Origin: Hippasteria phrygiana
Taxonomy: Eukaryota > Echinodermata > Asteroidea > Valvatida > Goniasteridae
Direction of reading: 5' to 3'
DNA length: 64,000 nt
Assembly: GCA_037893225.1 (NCBI GenBank)
Contig: JAZGUH010000103.1
Location: 3,224,001-3,288,000, forward strand
The position numbers and the translations under genes are program-made. Under the pieces are notes generated by a model. It was given only the letters and a program-made list of their open reading frames with translations. It did not search any database and was not told the origin of the DNA. Shown piece after piece: positions 15,272-25,504 of the stretch; position 1 is the first letter of the stretch, and every line of letters starts with the position of its first letter.

Positions 15272-15690
15272 TTAGCATGAACATTCATCCTTGATAAAAA
15301 CATGATTACCAACCAAATTTGTATTACTTGTGACTGGTAGTCAGATGTTTGCTTATCATGAAAATCACATTGGATTTTGGCTAGTATTGTAGTAACCTGT
15401 TTTTAATAAGGCCGACGTTTTTGTGCAAAGCAAACTTTTGTGCTTAGCAGCTCCGTTAAATCTGCCCCTGTTCTTTGCTCTATGGTTAGACGACGCGCCA
15501 CTAAATCATACGGGCCCACCATCATTACTATCCCCCATAGGCCTATTTTTGGGGCAGAGAGGGGATGAAAAATCCTGCCTGGAACTCAGTGATATAAGTG
15601 TTTATAGTATAAGAAAAACCTTCCCTCTCCTACTTTTAAACTATTTTGAATAAAACATTTTCTTAGCTGTTTTTGGAGATGCTATATACA
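15272..15690. other. Intergenic region, nothing recognised
   Basis: Only short open frames (the longest about 76 codons) with no recognisable product. I see no RNA gene or mobile element end. Confidence 0.4.
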
Positions 15691-15697
15691 CAGTGTA

Positions 15698-15754
15698 CAA
15701 ACCACAGACTGCACTGGGAGTAACTTCGTAACGTCTTGCTCAGTCTGTGGTTTG
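15698..15754. repeat. Inverted repeat, 14-bp perfect arms
   Basis: CAAACCACAGACTG (15698-15711) and its exact reverse complement (15741-15754) enclose a 29-bp loop. A further copy of the right arm with its flank, CTCAGTCTGTGGTTT, is at 16509-16523. This suggests either a small hairpin or the remains of a dispersed element about 0.8 kb long bounded by these arms. Confidence 0.75.
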
Positions 15755-16690
15755 CATTTAAAAAAAAATGCATTTTTCGTCATCAAATTTCAGTAGAAAT
15801 GTCAAAGAGAGGGAATAATGGTATATTCCAATATATTCCAGTGTCAAAATTCATAATTTTCGTCAAAACATTGAAGTGTAACCCCTTAGTACCACTACCT
15901 AATATGTTGAGCGTTGACGCGCGTGCATTTGCTCTACGCCTGTAGTAAAAACTGGAAGATTCAAAATTTTAAACTGACGGGCCCAGTCCACACAAAAATA
16001 ACTCAAAACCGTGGAATACATATTTGGGTATTATAATTACTTTAAAAAACCAAAATTTACTGTAAAGTTATTAAAATAAATCGATTTTCTGTGAGGCATG
16101 CAAAATTTAATTTTATGGGTTATTCTGTGACAGGCCAGACATGTTTCTAAAGCTGGCAGAAAAGTTTTTTAAAAATCTGACTTTACTTTTTGTTAAATTA
16201 CGACACTGCTCTCAATATTCCAGCAAATTTTGAGACTATACAGGAATTTGTTATTTTTTTTCAACCTAAAGAAATCAGTAAGGGTCATTCTGTGACATTC
16301 TACTATTTGTAATTTCTCGTTAAAATTGAGGTCTTCCGGCAACATTAACTTATGTGTGGTAGGTTGATCTAATTGAATTGTTCAAGTCCACTTTTACCAT
16401 GTTGCAATATAAAGAAGGTACACATAAACACAAAGGGAGTAATTTCAAAAAACGGGTCTGGCCCTACGGAGCTAGACAATACTTTGCAGAAAGAGGGCAC
16501 CAGGTTTTCTCAGTCTGTGGTTTCTGAGCGACCAGAGAATACAATCCTCGTTCAGGAATTTCTAAAATCCGAAATTAATTAAATATAGCTAATTCTACAT
16601 GTGGAAAAGTTAATCATTATTAGAATTTTCTTAAATTTAATGAAGAAACTGAATCAATTTTATCAATTAAACAACATTCCCTTACAAAAA
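15755..16690. other. Intergenic region, nothing recognised
   Basis: AT-rich DNA with no supported gene. Apart from the extra copy of the 15-bp string at 16509-16523, I find no repeat or structure to report. Confidence 0.4.
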
Positions 16691-16858
16691 TGTCCTGTGG
16701 TATTTTTGTGGTACCTACTAGGTACCACAGAAATTACCACAGGACAGTGTGATGCACTGTGGTATTTGTTGTGGTACTTACTGGATACCACAGGACAATG
16801 TGAGGTCCTGTGGTATTTGTTTGGTACTTACTAGATACCACAGAAATTACCACAGGAC
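16691..16858. repeat. Cluster of hairpin-forming inverted repeats
   Basis: The first unit is bounded by TGTCCTGTGGTA (16691-16702) and TACCACAGGACA (16735-16746) and contains an inner near-palindrome with 11-bp arms TGTGGTACCTA and TAGGTACCACA around one C (16707-16729). A degenerate second unit follows. A third unit is bounded by GTCCTGTGGTA (16805-16815) and TACCACAGGAC (16848-16858). All units share the GTGGTAC and TACCAC words, so this is a small tandem array of cruciform-prone units next to the minisatellite. Confidence 0.8.
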
Positions 16859-16874
16859 AGTGTGGGGTGCACTC

Positions 16875-17098
16875 CTATGTGTCCCGGGTTCTATGCGTCC
16901 CGGGTTCTATGCGTCCCGGGTTCTATGCGTCCCGGGTTCTATGCGTCCCGGGTTCTATGCGTCCCGGGTTCTATGCGTCCCGGGTTCTATGTGTCCCGGG
17001 TTCTATGCGTCCGGGGTTCTATGCGTCCGGGGTTCTATGCGTCCCGGGTTCTATGCGTCCCCGGTTCTATGCGTCCCGGGTTCTATGCGTCACGGGTT
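16875..17098. repeat. 16-bp minisatellite, 14 copies
   Basis: Fourteen head-to-tail copies of CTATGCGTCCCGGGTT fill the interval exactly, with a few single-base variants (GTGTCCC, GTCCGGG, GTCCCCG, GTCACGG). Each unit contains the palindrome CCCGGG. Because 16 is not a multiple of three and the unit lacks stops in every phase, all three forward frames stay open, giving spurious ORFs of 120-150 codons. Ten bases separate its end from the first satellite monomer. Confidence 0.95.
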
Positions 17099-17342
17099 CT
17101 CTTTGCCGCAATTATGAACAGGGAAAGGAGGGGCGTTCATCTGAAAATTTGGCAAACGTTAAGCAGTCACAATGCAGTAAACGGGAGAACGCACACAGAG
17201 TTCATGGGAAACAATTTGTTTCGAGGTTTGAATTTTCTCGAAGAGTTCTAACGCTATGAAGCTGGCGATGGTCTCAAATTGTTGCGCTAGATCTAAGCTA
17301 CCCATACGTGTGAAAATTACTGGATTTGGTCAATATCCCATT

Positions 17343-20300
17343 CAATTATGAACAGGGAAAGGAGGGGCGTTCATCTGAAAATGTGGCAAACGTTAAGCAG
17401 TCACAATGCAGTAAACGGAAGAACGCACACAGAGTTCACAGAAGGACATTTGTTGCGAGGTTTGAATTTTCTTGAAGAGTTCTAACGCTGTGAAGCTGGC
17501 GATGGTCACAAATTGTTGCGCTATATCTAAGCTACCCATACGTGTAAAACTTACTGGATTTGGTGAATATACCATTCAATTATGAACAGGGAAAGGAGAG
17601 GCGTTCATCTGAAAATTTGGCAAACGTTAAGCAGCCACAATGCAGTAAACGGGAGAACGCACACAGAGTTCATGGGAAAAAAATTGTTGCGAGGTTTGAA
17701 TTTTCTCGAAGAGTTCTCACGCTATGAAGCTGGCGGTAGTCTCAAATTGTTGCGCTAGATCTAAGCTACCCATACGTGTGAAAATTACTGGATTTGGTAA
17801 ATATCCCATTCAATTATGAACAGGGAAAGGAGGGGCGTTCATCTGAACATGTGGCAAACGTTAAGCATTCACAATGCAGTAAACGGGAGAACGCACACAG
17901 AGTTCACGGGAAGACATTTGTTGCGAGGTTTGAATTTTCTTAAAGAGTTCTAAAGCTCTAAAGCTGGCGATGGTCTCAAATTGTTGCGCTAGATCTAAGC
18001 TACCCATACTTGACCAACAATTACTGGATTTGATCAATATCCCGTTCAATTATGAACAGGGAAAGGAGGGGCGTTCATCTGAAATGTTGGCAAACGTTAA
18101 GCAGCCACAATGCAGTAAACAGGAGAACGCAAACAGAGTTCACGGGAAGAAATTTGTTGCGAGGTTTGAATTTTCTCGAAAAGTTCTAACGCTGTAAAGC
18201 TGGCGATGGTCTCAAATTGTTGCGCTAGATCTAAGCTATCCATACGTGTAAAAGTTACTGGATTTGGTCAATATCCCATTCAATTATGAACAGGGAAATG
18301 AGGGGCGTTCATCTGAAAATGTGGCAAACGTTAAGCAGCCTCAATGCAGTAAACAGGAGAACGCACATGGAGTTCACGGGAAGAAATTTGTTGCGAGGTT
18401 TCAATTTTCTCGAAGAGTTCTAACGCTGCGGCGATGGTCTCAAATTGTTGCGCTAGATCTAAGCTACCCATACTTGTGAAAATTACTGGATTTGGTCAAT
18501 ATCCCATTCAATTATGAACAGGGAAAGGAGGGGCGTTCATCTGAAAATGTGGCAAACGTTAAGCAGTCACAATGCAGTAAACGGAAGAACGCACACAGAG
18601 TTCACAGAAGGAAATTTGTTGCGAGGTTTGACTTTTCTTGAAGAGTTCTAACGCTGTGAAGCTGGCGATGGTCTCAAATTGTTGCGCTATATCTAAGCTA
18701 CCCATACGTGTAAAACGTACTGGATTTGGTGAATATACCATTCAATTATGAACAGGGAAAGGAGAGGCGTTCATCTGAAAATTTGGCAAACGTTAAGCAG
18801 CCACAATGCAGTAAACGGGAGAACGCACACAGAGTTAATGGGAAAACATTTGTTGCGAGGTTTGAATTTTCTCGAAGAGTTCTCACGCTATGAAGCTGGC
18901 GATGGTCTCAAATTGTTGCGCTAGATCTAAGCTACCCATACGTGTGAAAATTACTGGATTTGGTCAATATCCCATTCAATTATGAACAGGGAAAGGAGGG
19001 GCGTTCATCTGAAAATGTGGCAAACGTTAAGCAGTCACAATGCAGTAAACGGAAGAACGCACACAGAGTTCACAGAAGGACATTTGTTGCGAGGTTTGAA
19101 TTTTCTTGAAGAGTTCTAACGCTGTGAAGCTGGCGATGGTCACAAATTGTTGCGCTATATCTAAGCTACCCATACGTGTAAAACTTACTGGATTTGGTGA
19201 ATATACCATTCAATTATGAACAGGGAAAGGAGAGGCGTTCATCTGAAAATTTGGCAAACGTTAAGCAGCCACAATGCAGTAAACGGGAGAACGCACACAG
19301 AGTTCATGGGAAAAAAATTGTTGCGAGGTTTGAATTTTCTCGAAGAGTTCTCACGCTATGAAGCTGGCGGTGGTCTCAAATTGTTGCGCTAGATCTAAGC
19401 TACCCATACGTGTGAAAATTACTGGATTTGGTAAATATCCCATTCAATTATGAACAGGGAAAGGAGGGGCGTTCATCTGAAAATGTGGCAAACGTTAAGC
19501 ATTCACAATGCAGTAAACGGGAGAACGCACACAGAGTTCACGGGAAGACATTTGTTGCGAGGTTTGAATTTTCTTAAAGAGTTCTAAAGCTCTAAAGCTG
19601 GCGATGGTCTCAAATTGTTGCGCTAGATCTAAGCTACCCATACTTGACCAACAATTACTGGATTTGATCAATATCCCGTTCAATTATGAACAGGGAAAGG
19701 AGGGGCGTTCATCTGAAATGTTGGCAAACGTTAAGCAGCCACAATGCAGTAAACAGGAGAACGCAAACAGAGTTCACGGGAAGAAATTTGTTGCGAGGTT
19801 TGAATTTTCTCGAAAAGTTCTAACGCTGTAAAGCTGGCGATGGTCTCAAATTGTTGCGCTAGATCTAAGCTATCCATACGTGTAAAAGTTACTGGATTTG
19901 GTCAATATCCCATTCAATTATGAACAGGGAAATGAGGGGCGTTCATCTGAAAATGTGGCAAACGTTAAGCAGCCTCAATGCAGTAAACAGGAGAACGCAC
20001 ATGGAGTTCACGGGAAGAAATTTGTTGCGAGGTTTCAATTTTCTCGAAGAGTTCTAACGCTGCGGCGATGGTCTCAAATTGTTGCGCTAGATCTAAGCTA
20101 CCCATACTTGTGAAAATTACTGGATTTGGTCAATATCCCATTCAATTATGAACAGGGAAAGGAGGGGCGTTCATCTGAAAATGTGGCAAACGTTAAGCAG
20201 TCACAATGCAGTAAACGGAAGAACGCACACAGAGTTCACAGAAGGAAATTTGTTGCGAGGTTTGACTTTTCTTGAAGAGTTCTAACGCTGTGAAGCTGGC

Positions 20301-22244
20301 GATGGTCTCAAATTGTTGCGCTATATCTAAGCTACCCATACGTGTAAAACGTACTGGATTTGGTGAATATACCATTCAATTATGAACAGGGAAAGGAGAG
20401 GCGTTCATCTGAAAATTTGGCAAACGTTAAGCAGCCACAATGCAGTAAACGGGAGAACGCACACAGAGTTCATGGGAAAACATTTGTTGCGAGGTTTGAA
20501 TTTTCTCGAAGAGTTCTCACGCTATGAAGCTGGCGATGGTCTCAAATTGTTGCGCTAGATCTAAGCTACCCATACGTGTGAAAATTACTGGATTTGGTCA
20601 ATATCCCATTCAATTATGAACAGGGAAAGGAGGGGCGTTCATCTGAAAATGTGGCAAACGTTAAGCAGTCACAATGCAGTAAACGGAAGAACGCACACAG
20701 AGTTCACAGAAGGACATTTGTTGCGAGGTTTGAATTTTCTTGAAGAGTTCTAACGCTGTGAAGCTGGCGATGGTCACAAATTGTTGCGCTATATCTAAGC
20801 TACCCATACGTGTAAAACTTACTGGATTTGGTGAATATACCATTCAATTATGAACAGGGAAAGGAGAGGCGTTCATCTGAAAATTTGGCAAACGTTAAGC
20901 AGCCACAATGCAGTAAACGGGAGAACGCACACAGAGTTCATGGGAAAAAAATTGTTGCGAGGTTTGAATTTTCTCGAAGAGTTCTCACGCTATGAAGCTG
21001 GCGGTGGTCTCAAATTGTTGCGCTAGATCTAAGCTACCCATACGTGTGAAAATTACTGGATTTGGTAAATATCCCATTCAATTATGAACAGGGAAAGGAG
21101 GGGCGTTCATCTGAAAATGTGGCAAACGTTAAGCATTCACAATGCAGTAAACGGGAGAACGCACACAGAGTTCACGGGAAGACATTTGTTGCGAGGTTTG
21201 AATTTTCTTAAAGAGTTCTAAAGCTCTAAAGCTGGCGATGGTCTCAAATTGTTGCGCTAGATCTAAGCTACCCATACTTGACCAACAATTACTGGATTTG
21301 ATCAATATCCCGTTCAATTATGAACAGGGAAAGGAGGGGCGTTCATCTGAAATGTTGGCAAACGTTAAGCAGCCACAATGCAGTAAACAGGAGAACGCAA
21401 ACAGAGTTCACGGGAAGAAATTTGTTGCGAGGTTTGAATTTTCTCGAAAAGTTCTAACGCTGTAAAGCTGGCGATGGTCTCAAATTGTTGCGCTAGATCT
21501 AAGCTATCCATACGTGTAAAAGTTACTGGATTTGGTCAATATCCCATTCAATTATGAACAGGGAAATGAGGGGCGTTCATCTGAAAATGTGGCAAACGTT
21601 AAGCAGCCTCAATGCAGTAAACAGGAGAACGCACATGGAGTTCACGGGAAGAAATTTGTTGCGAGGTTTCAATTTTCTCGAAGAGTTCTAACGCTGCGGC
21701 GATGGTCTCAAATTGTTGCGCTAGATCTAAGCTACCCATACTTGTGAAAATTACTGGATTTGGTCAATATCCCATTCAATTATGAACAGGGAAAGGAGGG
21801 GCGTTCATCTGAAAATGTGGCAAACGTTAAGCAGTCACAATGCAGTAAACGGAAGAACGCACACAGAGTTCACAGAAGGAAATTTGTTGCGAGGTTTGAC
21901 TTTTCTTGAAGAGTTCTAACGCTGTGAAGCTGGCGATGGTCTCAAATTGTTGCGCTATATCTAAGCTACCCATACGTGTAAAACGTACTGGATTTGGTGA
22001 ATATACCATTCAATTATGAACAGGGAAAGGAGAGGCGTTCATCTGAAAATTTGGCAAACGTTAAGCAGCCACAATGCAGTAAACGGGAGAACGCACACAG
22101 AGTTCATGGGAAAACATTTGTTGCGAGGTTTGAATTTTCTCGAAGAGTTCTCACGCTATGAAGCTGGCGATGGTCTCAAATTGTTGCGCTAGATCTAAGC
22201 TACCCATACGTGTGAAAATTACTGGATTTGGTCAATATCCCATT
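17343..22244. repeat. Three copies of a 7-monomer, 1,634-bp higher-order repeat
   Basis: The monomer order B, C-prime, D, E, F, G, C (234+234+236+234+228+234+234 = 1,634 bp) repeats at 17343, 18977 and 20611. Marker variants recur at this exact spacing: the CACAAATTG variant of type B, the AAAAAAATTG variant of C-prime, and the TTGACCAACAATTACTGG end of type D. A fourth copy of the same order occurs at 23175-24808 and another B-led run begins at 48781. Confidence 0.92.
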
Positions 22245-25200
22245 CAATTATGAACAGGGAAAGGAGGGGCGTTCATCTGAAAATGTGGCAAACGTTAAGC
22301 ATTCACAATGCAGTAAACGGGAGAACGCACACAGAGTTCACGGGAAGACATTTGTTGCGAGGTTTGAATTTTCTCGAAAAGTTCTAACGCTGTAAAGCTG
22401 GCGATGGTCTCAAATTGTTGCGCTAGATCTAAGCTATCCATACGTGTAAAAGTTACTGGATTTGGTCAATATCCCATTCAATTATGAACAGGGAAATGAG
22501 GGGCGTTCATCTGAAAATGTGGCAAACGTTAAGCAGCCTCAATGCAGTAAACAGGAGAACGCACATGGAGTTCACGGGAAGAAATTTGTTGCGAGGTTTC
22601 AATTTTCTCGAAGAGTTCTAACGCTGCGGCGATGGTCTCAAATTGTTGCGCTAGATCTAAGCTACCCATACTTGTGAAAATTACTGGATTTGGTCAATAT
22701 CCCATTCAATTATGAACAGGGAAAGGAGGGGCGTTCATCTGAAAATGTGGCAAACGTTAAGCAGTCACAATGCAGTAAACGGAAGAACGCACACAGAGTT
22801 CACAGAAGGAAATTTGTTGCGAGGTTTGACTTTTCTTGAAGAGTTCTAACGCTGTGAAGCTGGCGATGGTCTCAAATTGTTGCGCTATATCTAAGCTACC
22901 CATACGTGTAAAACGTACTGGATTTGGTGAATATACCATTCAATTATGAACAGGGAAAGGAGAGGCGTTCATCTGAAAATTTGGCAAACGTTAAGCAGCC
23001 ACAATGCAGTAAACGGGAGAACGCACACAGAGTTCATGGGAAAACATTTGTTGCGAGGTTTGAATTTTCTCGAAGAGTTCTCACGCTATGAAGCTGGCGA
23101 TGGTCTCAAATTGTTGCGCTAGATCTAAGCTACCCATACGTGTGAAAATTACTGGATTTGGTCAATATCCCATTCAATTATGAACAGGGAAAGGAGGGGC
23201 GTTCATCTGAAAATGTGGCAAACGTTAAGCAGTCACAATGCAGTAAACGGAAGAACGCACACAGAGTTCACAGAAGGACATTTGTTGCGAGGTTTGAATT
23301 TTCTTGAAGAGTTCTAACGCTGTGAAGCTGGCGATGGTCACAAATTGTTGCGCTATATCTAAGCTACCCATACGTGTAAAACTTACTGGATTTGGTGAAT
23401 ATACCATTCAATTATGAACAGGGAAAGGAGAGGCGTTCATCTGAAAATTTGGCAAACGTTAAGCAGCCACAATGCAGTAAACGGGAGAACGCACACAGAG
23501 TTCATGGGAAAAAAATTGTTGCGAGGTTTGAATTTTCTCGAAGAGTTCTCACGCTATGAAGCTGGCGGTGGTCTCAAATTGTTGCGCTAGATCTAAGCTA
23601 CCCATACGTGTGAAAATTACTGGATTTGGTAAATATCCCATTCAATTATGAACAGGGAAAGGAGGGGCGTTCATCTGAAAATGTGGCAAACGTTAAGCAT
23701 TCACAATGCAGTAAACGGGAGAACGCACACAGAGTTCACGGGAAGACATTTGTTGCGAGGTTTGAATTTTCTTAAAGAGTTCTAAAGCTCTAAAGCTGGC
23801 GATGGTCTCAAATTGTTGCGCTAGATCTAAGCTACCCATACTTGACCAACAATTACTGGATTTGATCAATATCCCGTTCAATTATGAACAGGGAAAGGAG
23901 GGGCGTTCATCTGAAATGTTGGCAAACGTTAAGCAGCCACAATGCAGTAAACAGGAGAACGCAAACAGAGTTCACGGGAAGAAATTTGTTGCGAGGTTTG
24001 AATTTTCTCGAAAAGTTCTAACGCTGTAAAGCTGGCGATGGTCTCAAATTGTTGCGCTAGATCTAAGCTATCCATACGTGTAAAAGTTACTGGATTTGGT
24101 CAATATCCCATTCAATTATGAACAGGGAAATGAGGGGCGTTCATCTGAAAATGTGGCAAACGTTAAGCAGCCTCAATGCAGTAAACAGGAGAACGCACAT
24201 GGAGTTCACGGGAAGAAATTTGTTGCGAGGTTTCAATTTTCTCGAAGAGTTCTAACGCTGCGGCGATGGTCTCAAATTGTTGCGCTAGATCTAAGCTACC
24301 CATACTTGTGAAAATTACTGGATTTGGTCAATATCCCATTCAATTATGAACAGGGAAAGGAGGGGCGTTCATCTGAAAATGTGGCAAACGTTAAGCAGTC
24401 ACAATGCAGTAAACGGAAGAACGCACACAGAGTTCACAGAAGGAAATTTGTTGCGAGGTTTGACTTTTCTTGAAGAGTTCTAACGCTGTGAAGCTGGCGA
24501 TGGTCTCAAATTGTTGCGCTATATCTAAGCTACCCATACGTGTAAAACGTACTGGATTTGGTGAATATACCATTCAATTATGAACAGGGAAAGGAGAGGC
24601 GTTCATCTGAAAATTTGGCAAACGTTAAGCAGCCACAATGCAGTAAACGGGAGAACGCACACAGAGTTCATGGGAAAACATTTGTTGCGAGGTTTGAATT
24701 TTCTCGAAGAGTTCTCACGCTATGAAGCTGGCGATGGTCTCAAATTGTTGCGCAAGATCTAAGCTACCCATACGTGTGAAAATTACTGGATTTGGTCAAT
24801 ATCCCATTCAATTATGAACAGGGAAAGGAGGGGCGTTCATCTGAAAATGTGGCAAACGTTAAGCAGCCACAATGCAGTAAACGGAAGAACGCACACAGAG
24901 TTCACGGGAAGAAATTTGTTGCGAGGTTTGAATTTTCTCGAAGAGTTCTAACGCTGTGAAGCTGCCGATGGTCTCAAATTGTTGCGCTGGATCTAAGCTA
25001 TCCATACGGGTAAAAGTTACTGGATTTGGTCAATATCCCATTCAATTATGAACAGGGAAATGAGGGGCGTTCATCTGAAAATGTGGCAAACGTTAAGCAG
25101 CCTCAATGCAGTAAACAGGAGAACGCACATGGAGTTCACGGGAAGAAATTTGTTGCGAGGTTTCAATTTTCTCGAAGAGTTCTAACGCTGCGGCGATGGT

Positions 25201-25504
25201 CTCAAATTGTTGCGCTAGATCTAAGCTACCCATACTTGTGAAAATTACTGGATTTGGTCAATATCCCATTCAATTATGAACAGGGAAAGGAGGGGCGTTC
25301 ATCTGAAAATGTGGCAAACGTTAAGCAGTCACAATGCAGTAAACGGAAGAACGCACACAGAGTTCACAGAAGGACATTTGTTGCGAGGTTTGAATTTTCT
25401 TGAAGAGTTCTAACGCTGTGAAGCTGGCGATGGTCACAAATTGTTGCGCTATATCTAAGCTACCCATACGTGTAAAACTTACTGGATTTGGTGAATATAC
25501 CATT
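22245..25504. repeat. Mixed 930, 1,634 and 1,166 bp higher-order units
   Basis: The monomer at 22245-22478 is a hybrid with the type D left part and type E right part. It is followed by F, G, C, then a full 7-monomer unit (23175-24808), then a distinct monomer type (24809-25042) marked by GCTGCCGATGG, GCTGGATC and CGGGTAAAAG. Spacings between successive F monomers are 930, 1,634 and 930 bp. Confidence 0.85.

Noticed and set aside
15068..15312. ORFs with Gly or Pro runs on both strands
   Set aside because: They exist only because of the G and C homopolymers; there is no flanking coding signal.
16749..17259. Three overlapping forward ORFs of 120-150 codons with repeated Cys-Val-Pro-Gly-Ser-type blocks
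   Set aside because: They are the 16-bp minisatellite read in all three frames; a stop-free 16-bp unit keeps every frame open, so there is no sign of coding.
17109..17342. CENP-B box in the satellite monomer
   Set aside because: An AAACGGGAG string is present, but the required TTCG at the correct distance upstream is not (AATG is there instead).
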